A stretch of DNA of 29,118 nt from Welwitschia mirabilis (GCA_051453625.1 JBOZIK010000001.1:123277438-123306555), one strand, 5' to 3'. Shown: positions 20,189-29,118, counted from the first letter of the stretch. A program made the numbers and translations. Notes: generated from the sequence alone by a model not told the origin.

Positions 20189-22286
20189 GAGATAAATCAT
20201 GACATATTGTTATTACATTAAAAAATATATAAGTAAGAGAAAAAAATTAGGATAATCAAAATAAAATTTAAGAAGAAAAAATCTAGATAAATGGACATCT
20301 TCCATGAAAGACAGTTGCAAAGAAAACAAAAGAGTGGAAACAAGTAAAACAAGCTAGAGAAGATGAAAAAATCACTTATTTAAGTAGAAAATATGATAGA
20401 ATTATTAAAGATCAAACAAGATAGAGCCTTTGATATTTGCACTATGGATTTGTAAATATTTATGAATTTATAAAAGATAAAGTTCATAGCATTTATAACA
20501 TTTCTTTATTTAATAGGTTTGATGTCTTTGGTATTGTAAAAACCTGAAAAGATGACAAACCTTTATGAGTTTTTAATTTTAACATACTTCGTTTCCTAAT
20601 AAAGGAAACGTAGACTCCTTGACTATTTTAATTCATAAAAATTTGAGTAAAAAAGTTTAAATTAAAAATCTAGATGAGAATAATTAATATGTTTAGATTT
20701 AGCTTTGAGAAGAACTACTTTATACAATAAAAAATGCCTTCAATAAGACTATCCATCTTAATACTTAAAACTAGATATTTCTAATTTCTCTAAACTATGA
20801 AAAAATTTTGTTTGCAAAGATTCAATGCTATCAGTTCTAAATAGATTCAAATTATCAAGTAAAGCTCTCAAGTATTCTTCAATTATGAAAGACATATTAA
20901 ATAGAATATATCTTTTCAATAGAAGGCCTTAAATAATAGAGGAAAATAGTTATTCAATTAAAGATAAGAATCAGATCTTCTAGTTTTAAATGGAATGAAA
21001 AAACATCAAACTATAATGGTTTTACTTTTATAAGTCTTTAAGGATGTCTAAGTATTAATTTCTTAATGACTAATTTAATGAATCTTCCAAGTCTTTAGCA
21101 TTTTAAGTTAGGTGGAAACTTAGTCAAAATCTTCCATTGACATTTCTAGTTTATTATTAAATAGATTTTCATTCTTTTTAGTAGTAAAAGAATTTTTGAT
21201 CTAAAATAACAAGAAAAAATAAAGTAAGATTTTCAACTCAAAATTTGTAAATATGACATCCTTTTGCAACTCTCTTACAAATATTATTAACCATAAACTA
21301 TCATTATCTAAGAAACAAAGTATGAAGAAAAAGTAAATGGCTCTTTAGTGTTAAAAAAAGCAAATTAAAAAAAAGAATTCCAATAAGAATCTAATTGAAG
21401 ATAAATGCTCAATGAAATATAATAGTAATTATTACATTTTCTTGATAAATAATTAAAAAATTTTTAGAAGTTCCTTCCAAATCAATAAAATATAGTTTAT
21501 AATTTTTATTTTTGAGATATCTAAAGTCTTTATTAAGAATTATTTATAAATACAACTTCTTCTAAATCATAACAAAAAATTATCCTTTTTATTTAAGAAA
21601 ACTTATAAAGAAATCTAGAGACTAGCTTTAAGGAAGGCAACAGATGCAAAAGACCAATATGGACAAATTTTTAAGTGGTGTAAATCTCTAATTTGTAAAA
21701 TATTTTGGGAAAAAATCAATTAGAAATTAGAATTTGCATTAAGCAAGTGATTACGTAGTGATAGAATTGTTATGTTATTTAAGAAGAAAAATAAATTAAA
21801 TTTAAATAGTTACAAATTTATTGTAATTATTAATCATTTTTGAAAAACTCTTAGGAAGTATCATTGAAGTAAAGATTGGTAGAGGGGCAGAGGAAAATAA
21901 AATTGAAGAAATTTCTCTAATAGAATTTCACTAATATAATTATACAATAGATTATCGTATTATCTTGAAGTTTCTTATTAATAAAGGTAAAGGTCCAGAG
22001 AAAAATACATTCATTTATTAGTGGATTTCTTGAAAGCACATGATTTAATCATTAGAAATAAACTTTGGCATTAATTATAAATTATTGAAAATTTAGCTAC
22101 TTTATTATCTATAAATTACAAGCTATATAAAGAGGTATTGATCCCACTCACAGATAGGATTTCATAGGAAAGCATAATGTTTCATGGTTTTATTAATGTT
22201 AAGTAAGTTGTCCTCTTTATTCTATACCTTTTTCAATTTTTATTAATGAATTAAAGGTTTAGATAAATTAAACCTTTTCAAATCAT
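20189..22286 (+). mobile_element. Non-LTR retrotransposon remnant, copy 2
   Basis: This segment repeats copy 1 with an offset of about 3.26-3.33 kb. Examples are gagataaatcatgacat at 20189 versus gagataaatcttgacat at 16862, gagtggaaacaagtaaaac versus gagtggaaaaaagtaaaat, and gttaagtaagttgtcctct (22198) versus gttaagcaatgttatcctct (18938). At protein level KKKNKLNLNSY (near 21784) parallels KDGNKLDFNNY of copy 1. It is more decayed than copy 1 and stops at about 22286, where the tail of the minus-strand LINE begins. The part that would carry the FVDD box is missing. Confidence 0.6.
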
Positions 22287-22289
22287 TAT

Positions 22290-22628
22290 TTTTTTGAAAA
22301 AAAAATATATTAAACTAGGAAATGTACATCAAGGGATCAAATCGTCCAACCATTACAGAAGCACTAAACTGTTCATAAAAGTAAATTAAACTACTCATAG
22401 GAAAAGAGACCTAAAACAACAAGCCAAAAAGGGGGTCAAACCGCCCCTCAAAAATAATGTATCAAGAATTTACCTAAAAGGGGTGCAAGAACTAGATAAA
22501 ATAGCCAAAAAAGGACTTAAGACTACTAAAAACTGGGGGCAAAACCACCAATTGAAACCAGAACTTATAAAGAACTCGGAATAATAAGGGGAAAAACCAA
22601 AAAAGAAAGAGGATTACATTCCTCTACA
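22290..22628 (-). mobile_element. 3' UTR and tail of the minus-strand LINE
   Basis: The minus strand ends TTTAATATATTTTTTTTTC followed by seven A (22296-22290), typical of plant LINE tails. The UTR contains three loose repeats of a plus-strand 'gccaaaaaRggggtcaaa' type (near 22420, 22475 and 22503-22545). It has no similarity that I can see to the tail shared by 7155-7390 and 13440-13650, so this is a separate subfamily. Confidence 0.65.
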
Positions 22629-23880
22629 GTCCTCTACTGAAAGGAAACATGTTGCCATTGTTTTGTTCGAGTAGAAATCTACCCAGGTCATCTGAGAGCA
22701 CCTCAAAGGCTTGATTTATTTCCTTAAATTCTTCAGCAACTAGCCAGGTTCTCGTCTAGATGGAGATGGAGAGCTTTCTTCCTGTAAGTCAACTTTATGG
22801 CTTGGGATAGAGCTTGATGAGAGAGACCCAGGGTAATAAATGGACATTTTTTTAACCCCTGAATCATTGCTAAAAGAACCTCCCTTCTGGCTGCATTCAT
22901 GTTAAGTTCTTGAGTTTGGGCTTGGAATTCCATTGAAGAGAAGTTAGAAGTAGAGATTTAGGGAGAACTAAGGGCTGAAGCTGGAGAAGGAGAGTGTTGG
23001 GCATGCCCATCTTATTCCGAGAAAGGGTGAGCTGAAGAAGAAGGATCTAAATCTAGGAAAGGGTGAGTTCAAGACTAAGCTTAGGCTGGGCTAGGAGGAT
23101 GCTCCTCGGGAGTTTTCTATTGGGCTAAAGGTAAAGACAGTCTTTCTGAGTGAGCTGGGGATGAAGATGCCCTCCTATATCTAGGGCTAGATTGAACTAC
23201 TATTTCTTTAGGAGTAGGATTCCTAACTGGGAACTTTTGGTAAATGTTCTCCTGGGGGATTTGGTGAGGATGATGATGGGGAGGAGGGGGAGAGGCCTCT
23301 CTAGCTTAAGCTTCTTATGCTGCTCTCCAAAGGACCAGGATTATACCTGAGTGCCTTGAGGGGTCCTTATGATTGAGAACTTGAATGAAGAAATAAGGAA
23401 GATTTATCTGACATCCCAGGTCAAGAGCTTTAAGAAACATAAAATGAATACCAGAAATCTTAGAACAATTACTAGATTGAAATGGGAGCGGTAACGTATT
23501 TCTACTAATATGTTCACCAAGTAGTTTAGGAATTCCACCAGTAAAAAAATGGAGAGCTTCTCATTAGCCTCTGCTTCCAAACAAGATCCTTTTACCTTCT
23601 GCTAGGACCTCCAGCAGTCTGATGAAAGATTCTTCAAAAATTTCTATTGGAATTATTTTGAAAAGTTATTCGCCCTCTTATCCATTACTTGTAAAAAGGG
23701 ATGATATCAACCCCCATATCTCCTCTCAGTTTATGGAGAAGGGTTTCCTACTCCATCATCTGTATTTTTTTCCACAGCTCCGGACATCACTCGAAGAGGC
23801 CTGAGTCAGTAGACTAATAGGTTGGAATATCTCTTATGACAATTTTAATTTGATAATAAGTGCAGTTAATCTTTCTAGTT
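22629..23880 (-). pseudogene. Additional LINE ORF: PF20167-like domain, Pro/Ser linker, DnaJ-type J-domain
   Basis: One minus-strand frame (with stops) runs from about 23880 to 22741, then shifts by one base to the end at 22629. It holds FEESFIRLLEVLAEGKRIL (23638 on), then KISGIHFMFL...QINLPYFF (23461-23369), homologous to 13001-13093 of the other LINE, then SRHSGIILVLW. A linker rich in Pro, Ser and His follows (SPPPPHHHPHQIPQE near 23290, SSSPAH, EEHPPSPA, QHSPSPASALSSP). From 22846 it reads CPFITLGLSHQ, then AIKLTYRKKALHLHLDEN and, after the frameshift, VAEEFKEINQAFEVLSDD. This is the J-domain pattern, with the HPD tripeptide changed to HLD (22762-22754). J-domains stimulate Hsp70 ATPase. 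A role in a LINE is unknown. Alternative: a captured host J-protein retrocopy. Confidence 0.7.
22678..22846 (-). pseudogene. J-domain segment (HPD changed to HLD, one frameshift)
   Basis: The three landmarks are in order and at normal spacing: helix I/II with 'LGLS...AIKLTYRKKAL', the loop tripeptide at 22762-22754 (CAT CTA GAC, one C-to-T step from HPD), and helix III/IV 'AEEFKEINQAFEVLSD'. In known J-domains the consensus is 'YxxLGVxxxAsxxeIKkAYRkLALkxHPDkN...AeexFkxinxAYevLSD'. The frame shifts by one base at about 22741. The HPD Pro and Asp are essential for Hsp70 stimulation, so this copy would be inactive even without the shift. Confidence 0.8.
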
Positions 23881-24039
23881 ATATAAATAGGAAAGTGTAA
23901 AGGGGCATTATTGAAAATTAGACTGTTTTTGATCTGCTATATCTACCAAAAAGTCAGACAAATCCCATCCATTAAATACATATCAGGGGCACAACAACTT
24001 TGATAGTACTTTATCATTATGGTAATTAGTTCCTTACTC

Positions 24040-24190
24040 CAAAAGCATTGATGAAAGAGATGCTGTGCTATTTCTAGATAAGACTGACAAAAGGGATATT
24101 TAGTATCAACTTGAAATCCCCTTTTTGATAATTGATCTTGTCAAAATTCGGTGGTGCTCTTTCAGCCAATAGAAGAGTTTAATTTTTTTT
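24040..24190 (-). pseudogene. zf-RVT zinc-binding segment of the minus-strand LINE
   Basis: IKLFYWLKEHHRILT (near 24180) and, in another frame, YPFCQSYLEIAQHLFHQC (near 24100-24045) match 'KxKxFxWxxxxxRxLT ... CPxCxxxxExxxHLFxxC'. As in the plus-strand LINE, this ends the canonical ORF2, and the additional ORF follows within about 150 bases. Confidence 0.8.
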
Positions 24191-24249
24191 AGTATTTGTC
24201 TCCTCTAATGCTTCTTGTAACCATCCTGTTTGACATATTTCTTGATAAA

Positions 24250-25800
24250 GATCTATTTGGAAGTTTTACTTTGAGAAATATTTAATTTTATGAGTTATTA
24301 GTGAGCTTTACAAAGATGCTTCCTTGGATATGACACCTCGTGCTTAATTATCTAGTCTTTGTACTTATGAATAATTAAGTTATTCCATGGCTATCATCCC
24401 TCTTATAATCTCTTTAGGATCCTCTGAGCTCCTTTGAGAATATAGTCTTTAGGTTTTTGGGTTCCCAATCCTCTTGATTCCTTAGGATGAGTTATAATTT
24501 TCCATTTACAAAGATGTGTTTGGTGGTGGTCTTTTCCCCCCAGCAAGATAAAATCTTTTAAGATCCTATTAATTTTTTGTATGATATTCTTTGGGGAGGT
24601 GATAATAAAAGCTATATATCAAAAAGAAGAAATTAGATAGGAATTTGTAAAAATGATTTTAGCCTTTAAGGATAGAAAGTTGTTGTACCAAGAGCTTTAC
24701 CTCCTTTGTATAGATTCCAAAATGTAATTCTAGGTACTTATCCTATGCCAATTTTATAGAGGAATGCCCAGGTAGATATCCTGAAGGTCTCCTAACTTCG
24801 TGTTCATGATGCGGGCGATTTAGCCCCCTCTGATACATTGTCTGCCCAAGGTATGTATTCTTGATTTGTTTTAATTAGTATGAAGCCCTGTTACCTCTGT
24901 AAATGTGTTCATGGCATTTTTTATAGCTTTTGCTTGCTAACTGGTCGCCTTGGTCATGATGATGGTATCACCTGCATAGTGATTATTGAGAAAAATTTAC
25001 CTCCAATTCTAATTCTTATAACTCCATTGTTTCTTAAGAAAACTTGTAAAACATTCATCACAAACAAAAAAAGGTATGGGAATAGAGGGTCCCCTTGTCT
25101 CAAACCTCTTCCCACTGAGAAGAAGTTTGATTTGTAACTATTGACCTCGATACTAAACTCAGCCGAAACTTACATGTCTAGTCATAAGTTAATAATATCT
25201 TGAGAGAAATCTATTTTTCTAAGAATGCATCCTAATGCTTTCCAACTAACCGAGTAATAATCTTTTGCAATATCTAGTTTAGCAATGAGAAGCAGAAATT
25301 TATGTTTTTTAATAGAGTGAATAATTTTATGGGTTAAAAGGATTTAATCTTGGATATACCTAAAAGGAATGAAGCCAGCTTAGTTCTCTGAAATCACATT
25401 GGGAAGCAAGAGGGCAATTTAGCTAACCATAATTTTTATGAAGATTCTATAAATGACATTGCAAAATCCTAAGGGACTAAAGTCCTCTGGTCTACTAGTA
25501 TCCTTTTTTTTTTTTTGGGTAGGAGGACTACCCTAGTTCTGTTTATCTCTCAAGGAATCTATCTATTGTGGTATATTTCCTGTATTGCATCGTGGAGGCT
25601 ATCCCCTAGGATAGATAAATATGATTTGAAGAGTTCAACCAGCCACTCATCAAGACCAAGTGCTCGGTTATTCTTCATCGATCTGACTGCAGCTAAAATC
25701 TTCTCTCTACTCAAGGGTTTACCAGTATTTGGTTATCCTCCTCTAAAACCTTCTTTTTTTCTGGGATTAGGCTGGGAGTGATATCGTCGCATTCCCAGAC
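24250..25800 (-). pseudogene. LINE reverse transcriptase, YADD changed to YAGD
   Basis: Reading minus: RTRVVLLPKKKK (with a 13-base A run on this strand), DFSPLGFCNVIYRIFIKIMV (near 25480), AGFIPFRYIQD (near 25390), IAKLDIAKDYYSVSW (motif A, catalytic Asp kept, near 25290-25245), SVGRGLRQGDPLFPYLF (near 25120-25070) and HYAGDTII, with YAGD at 24978-24967. The first Asp of the catalytic pair is Gly. Multiple frameshifts occur between blocks. The RT would copy LINE RNA at the nicked target. It cannot work here. Confidence 0.9.
25504..25516. repeat. Homopolymer T13 inside the LINE RT
   Basis: On the coding (minus) strand this is A13 at the 'LIPKK' Lys codons that precede the 'DFRPISL' block. 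The frame differs on the two sides of the run, so slippage at this site is a likely frameshift. Confidence 0.8.
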
Positions 25801-26248
25801 TCTCTGGAGATGGGCCTGCAATTCCTTAGTTATTTCCTCTTTGTTTTTGTGACTTGGCCTCCTACTAATCTATGCTAGTTGGCCTACTAAAAGAAGAATC
25901 TAGTGTATCTATCACCCTCTTTAAACCACTTGATCCTTGATCATTCTCTCAAATAATGTTCTTCGTCCTCATATATTTCTTGGAGATCCATTAGGAACTG
26001 ATATTCTTTGTTTCGAAGGCTTTCCTAATTACCTCCCTTCTCTTGCTCGGTTTGAATGCATTTGAGTTCCTTCTCGATTTTAGCTTTTAAGTCAAACCTC
26101 TCCTTGTCTTTCCTTCTTTAGTCTCTTATGTCAACCTTCAAGGTATTGAGGCCTCTGTATAAGAGAGTGACAGGTTGTATACCATCATACTATGCCCAGA
26201 TATTTTCCAAGAGCTCTCTAGTTTCTATTCGGTTGATCTAGTATCGTT

Positions 26249-26922
26249 TCATACAAAATGGGATTTTTGGCGGCAAAAACGCCCTAATCTGAACATAATG
26301 GGACGGTGATCCGAGGTAATCCTATTCAGACCACGGGCTCCAAGAGGAAGTTTAGCTAGATGTTTTCCAGCCAGCACTCTGTCAATCTTGGACATTATTA
26401 GCTCTATACCTGTTCTTCTATTCGACCACGTGTATTTGCAACCAGTGATGGGTACATCTGTGAGGGAGTATCTTACCAAAAAATCTTTTAAGATAGAAGC
26501 CCCTCTAGAGTTCTAGTTGTCACCACCTGATTTTTCCTAGTGGTGGAGGCATTGGTTAAAGTCGTCCAAAATTATCCATTTGGATTTGTCCACTACATTC
26601 CTTTGTACTTTTTCCAATATTGGGGCCTTGTCTAGATTGTGCTGCGGGCTATAGATATTTGTAACGGTCTAGCCTTTATTCTTAAAGAAAATTATAATAT
26701 GATTCTAACTATTGAAAATCAGATCTGCCTCTTTTTTAGTAGAAATTAAAAGACCACCAAAGTTACCTTGAGCTGCAACTCTAAAAGAGGTCCAAGGCTA
26801 CCCATTATCTTCGTCTCCTGTAGACAGACTAAATCGATATTATATTAACTAATCAGAGTTCGTAGGGTCTTTTTCTTATAGGAGGACCCTAATCCCCTAC
26901 AGTTCCATGAGAGACAATTCAT
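26249..26922 (-). pseudogene. LINE endonuclease (EN), start of ORF2
   Basis: ORF2 starts at the ATG 26922-26920, giving MNCLSWNCRGLGSSYKKKTL, the standard plant LINE ORF2 start; a stop follows soon. VCLQETKMG is the catalytic Glu block. LDDFNQCL (near 26570) is the GDFN block with Gly changed to Asp but the catalytic Asp kept. The open piece 26479-26249 carries CKYTWSNRRTGIELIMSKID and TSDHRPIMFRLG, with Ser-Asp-His intact. This is the least damaged EN in the window, though frameshifts separate its blocks. Confidence 0.9.
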
Positions 26923-27214
26923 TGGGGGTGTTTTCGCCTCTTTCTGGGCGCTTGTCCTTTTTTCAATGTGTCTTCGATAGTGGCTTGAGAACTATTTGCA
27001 ACATTCTCCATCGTTTCTCATTCTCGTAGGGTTCTGTTGCTATGCCTTCCCTTCGTCTGGGTTTCCACTTCATTAGATTCTTTGTCATGAAGGTTTTGTT
27101 GGGTGTCATTCTCGTCCACGAGACGTTGAAATGGGTTTTCTTGTTTTGGATCTTTCTTTCTCTTGCTTTCCTTTGGAAAAACGGTGGTACTTTTTCCAGT
27201 TTGTTCCTTCCTTT
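26923..27214 (-). pseudogene. C-terminal end of LINE ORF1 and ORF1-ORF2 junction, cut by gap
   Basis: A Lys/Arg-rich, low-complexity reading (near 27200-27160 KERSKTRK) precedes the ORF2 ATG by up to 290 bases, and the same layout is present at 28470-28760 in the right copy. It is cut by the N run at 27215, so the knuckle region of this element is not available. Confidence 0.55.
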
Positions 27215-27314
27215 NNNNNNNNNNNNNNNNNNNNNNNNNNNNNNNNNNNNNNNNNNNNNNNNNNNNNNNNNNNNNNNNNNNNNNNNNNNNNNNNNNNNNN
27301 NNNNNNNNNNNNNN
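27215..27314. other. Assembly gap of exactly 100 N
   Basis: The gap separates two paralogous 1.4-kb segments. The left contig ends within the ORF1 tail of one LINE copy, and the right contig starts within the ORF2 linker of the other. Its true size is unknown. Confidence 0.99.
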
Positions 27315-28760
27315 CTGGAGATGGACTTGTAATTCTTTAGATATTTTCTATGATTGTTGTCTCCTACTATAATTCTTTTGATTCTATTATCAGATCTATG
27401 CTGGTTCGCCTGCTAGAAGAAAAATATAGTGTGTCTATCATCCTCTTTAAGCAACTTGATTCTTGATCGTTCTCTCCAATAATGTTCTTTGTTCTTATGT
27501 ATTTCTTGGATATCCATTAGGCACTGATATTCTTTGTTATGAAATCTTTTTTGATTATCTTCCTTCTCCTACTCGGTTTGAATGCATTTGAGTTCCTCCT
27601 TAATTTTAGATTTTAAGTCAAACCTCTCCTTATCTTTCCTTCTCTAGTCTCTTATGTGAGCCTTCAAGGTATTGAGGCCTCTATATAAGAAAGTGATAGG
27701 TTGTATACCATTGTACTTTTCCCAGATATTTTCCAAGAGCTCTCTAGTTTCTGTTTGGTTGATCTAGTACTGTTTCATATGAAATGGGATTTTCGGGAGC
27801 GAAAATGCCCTAATCTGAGCATAAGGGGATGATGATCTGAGATAATCCTATTCAAACCACAGGCTTCAACAAGAATTTTAGCTAAACATTTTCTAGCCAG
27901 TACTCTATTAATCTTGGATATTATTAGCTTTGTACCTGCTCTTCTATTCGACCACGTGTATTTGCAACTAGTGATAGATACATCTATGAGGGAGTATTTT
28001 ACCAAAAAATATTTTAGGATAGAAGCCCCGCTAAAGTTCCAGTTGTCACCACTTAATCTTTCCCAACAGTGGAGGCATTGATTAAAGTTACCCAAAATTA
28101 TCCATTTGGATTGGTCTACTACATTCCTTTGTGCTTCTTCTAATACTACTGCCCTCTTTAAATTATGCTATGAGCTATAGATATTTGTAATGGTTAGTCT
28201 TCATTCATAAGAAAAATCATAATATAATTCTGACTGCTACAAATTAGATCTGCCTTTTTTGTAGAAACTAAAATACCACTAAAGTTACCTTGGGCTACAA
28301 CACTAAAATAAATCCAATACTGTCCCATCTTCATGTTTTCCATGTCTTGTTTTATCTTCGTCTCCTATAGGCAGACTAAATCGATATTGTATTAATTAAT
28401 TAGATTTTATAGGGTCTTTTTCTTATAGGAGGACCCTAATCCCCTATAGTTCCATAAGAGACAATTCATTGGGGGTGTTTTCACCTCTTTGTAGGTGCTT
28501 ATCCTTTTTCAATGTATCTTTGATAGTATCTTAGAAACTATTTGCAACATTCTCTGCCATTTCTCATTCTAGTAGGGTTCTGTTACTAGGCCTTCTCTTC
28601 ACCTGGGTTTTCACTTCATTAGATTATTCATCATAAAGGTTTTGTTGGGTGCCATTCTCATCCACGAGAGGTTGAAATGGGGTTTTTTGTTTTGGATTTT
28701 CCTTTCTCTTGCTTTCCTTGGGAAAAACGATGGTACTTTTTTTAGTTTGTTTCTTCCTTT
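27315..28760 (-). repeat. 1.4-kb duplicated segment, right copy
   Basis: This is the partner of 25804-27214. It is about 35 bases longer, with small insertions such as extra bases near 27345-27390 and near 28330-28360. Differences are spread evenly, and many are C-to-T or G-to-A. It continues beyond 28760 into ORF1, whereas the left copy ends in N. Confidence 0.9.
27775..28469 (-). pseudogene. LINE endonuclease (EN), right copy
   Basis: The ATG at 28469-28467 gives MNCLLWNYRGLGSSYKKKTL. The open frame 28095-27775 begins MGNFNQCLHCW, where the catalytic Asp of GDFN is Asn (G-to-A), and continues with SCKYTWSNRRAGTKLIISKI and ISDHHPLMLRLG. Compared with the left copy it has lost one more catalytic residue, and the Cys of the NCRGLG start is Tyr. 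Confidence 0.9.
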
Positions 28761-29118
28761 ACTTATGTCAGCATATATTCTGATTATGATCAGTCTTCCA
28801 CAAAAAGTGTAGGTTTTCTTTTACTTTTCTTCAATGTTAATCAATCTTTTCTAACATTCTTCTCGTAGGTGACTAATCTTCTACAATGTGAGCATTTCTT
28901 CTTGGGAGAAGCACATCTTCCAGAGGGGTGTCCTGATTTTTCACAAGTTATGTAGGGAATCGAAAGGTTCTCATATGTGACTTCTAGATCATAAGTTCCA
29001 CATTTGGATCTAAACTTTATGGATTGGATCTTCTTAGTATCCTCAAGACTCATCCACACACAGAATCTGGCTAAAACTAGTCTAGTTCCTTTAACCATGA
29101 TTCGATCTAGCTTAATCA
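28761..29118 (-). pseudogene. LINE ORF1 fragment (DUF4283-like end and CCHC knuckle), runs off right edge
   Basis: The open frame 29098-28841 reads RLVLARFCVWMSLEDTKKI, then IKFRSKCGTYDLEVTYENL and PYITCEKSGHPSGRCASPKK. The first is the end of the DUF4283-type domain ('RFARxCVExDL'). The last is a knuckle with spacing CX2CX4HX4C in which the first Cys is Tyr, a likely G-to-A change. A Lys-rich tail continues in a shifted frame to about 28760. The product would bind LINE RNA. The 5' end of this element lies beyond the window. Confidence 0.85.

Larger units (their letters stand above)
22290..27214 (-). mobile_element. L1-type LINE with a post-RT ORF containing a J-domain, decayed
   Basis: On the minus strand the order is the ORF1 Lys-rich end (27214-26923), EN (26922-26249), RT (25800-24250), zf-RVT (24190-24040), an additional ORF (23880-22629) and a 3' UTR (22628-22290). 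The 5' part is lost in the 100-N gap at 27215-27314. Motif C reads YAGD instead of YADD, so the RT is dead. The EN is better preserved than elsewhere in the window. The 3' tail enters copy 2 of the other non-LTR unit, which suggests a nested insertion. Confidence 0.85.
25804..27214 (-). repeat. 1.4-kb duplicated segment, left copy
   Basis: This block is paralogous to 27315-28760 on the other side of the gap. Both begin ctggagatgg on the plus strand and both contain tttgYtccttccttt-type ends. In a sample of 60 bases (26161-26220 versus 27687-27746) I count 6 differences, about 10 percent. It covers the ORF1 end, the whole EN and the ORF2 part before the RT. Confidence 0.9.

Noticed and set aside
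22290-22628. Homology of this LINE 3' UTR with the tails at 7155-7390 and 13440-13650
   Set aside because: Apart from the generic TAATATA-plus-A-run ending no shared words were found, so they are treated as different subfamilies.
23622-25781. Plus-strand open frames at 23622-23804, 24880-25137 and 25515-25781
   Set aside because: All are antisense to the LINE RT or the additional ORF; the minus strand carries the recognised motifs.
27042-27372. Three plus-strand frames crossing the gap at 27215-27314
   Set aside because: Artefacts of N codons and antisense to the LINE ORF1 tail.
1-29118. Host genes, tRNA, rRNA or snoRNA genes
   Set aside because: I looked for conserved exons, cloverleaf-type blocks and rRNA-like text on both strands and saw none that could be supported.

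Overview
This window looks like nuclear DNA from a flowering plant, in a gene-poor, AT-rich region made of old, nested retrotransposons. I found no intact host gene, tRNA or rRNA gene. The clues are plant-type Ty1/copia polyprotein pieces, a degenerate initiator-Met-tRNA primer site, plant L1-type LINE modules (DUF4283-like plus CCHC ORF1, EN, RT, zf-RVT) and LINE 3' tails ending in short A runs. Reading frames are full of stops and frameshifts, and most lesions I could polarise are C-to-T or G-to-A, as expected in methylated, silenced repeats. The species cannot be named from the sequence. There are three N gaps: 2563-2937, 6579-6678 and 27215-27314.

Left part (1-7390). A minus-strand copia element runs from a 5' LTR-like region (about 5749-7080) and a degenerate PBS (5733-5748) through gag with two CCHC knuckles, protease, integrase, RT (interrupted by a gap) and RNase H, ending near 1100. 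The two knuckles and the RT text suggest the Sirevirus/Maximus side of copia (inference). Both flanks carry arrays of a degenerate GGTYGACC-core repeat. Beyond its 3' side (538 down to 1) is a decayed reading frame on the same strand that resembles the plant-transposon-protein domain I know as PF20167. A 5'-truncated LINE tail lies at 7155-7390.

Centre-left (about 8240-13650). A plus-strand L1-type LINE keeps ORF1, EN, RT and zf-RVT in order, then an additional ORF (12481 to about 13378), then the same 3' tail as the 7155-7390 fragment.

Centre (13650-22286). This part holds AT-rich unassigned sequence, a plus-strand copia gag remnant (15303 to about 16070), two short tandem arrays (16087-16306), and two diverged direct copies of a different non-LTR retrotransposon (16862-19430 and 20189-22286). 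The first copy still reads FVDD.

Right part (22287-29118). A minus-strand L1-type LINE (22290-27214) is apparently inserted into the second of those copies. Across a 100-N gap is a paralogous LINE segment (27315-29118) that repeats 1.4 kb of it and runs off the right edge.

The most unusual observation is that both L1-type LINEs, on opposite strands and with different 3' tails, carry a homologous extra ORF after the RT/zf-RVT. In the right-hand element this ORF continues through a Pro/Ser-rich linker into a recognisable DnaJ-type J-domain. All elements look dead: RT or protease catalytic residues are mutated in the copia and in both L1-type LINEs.
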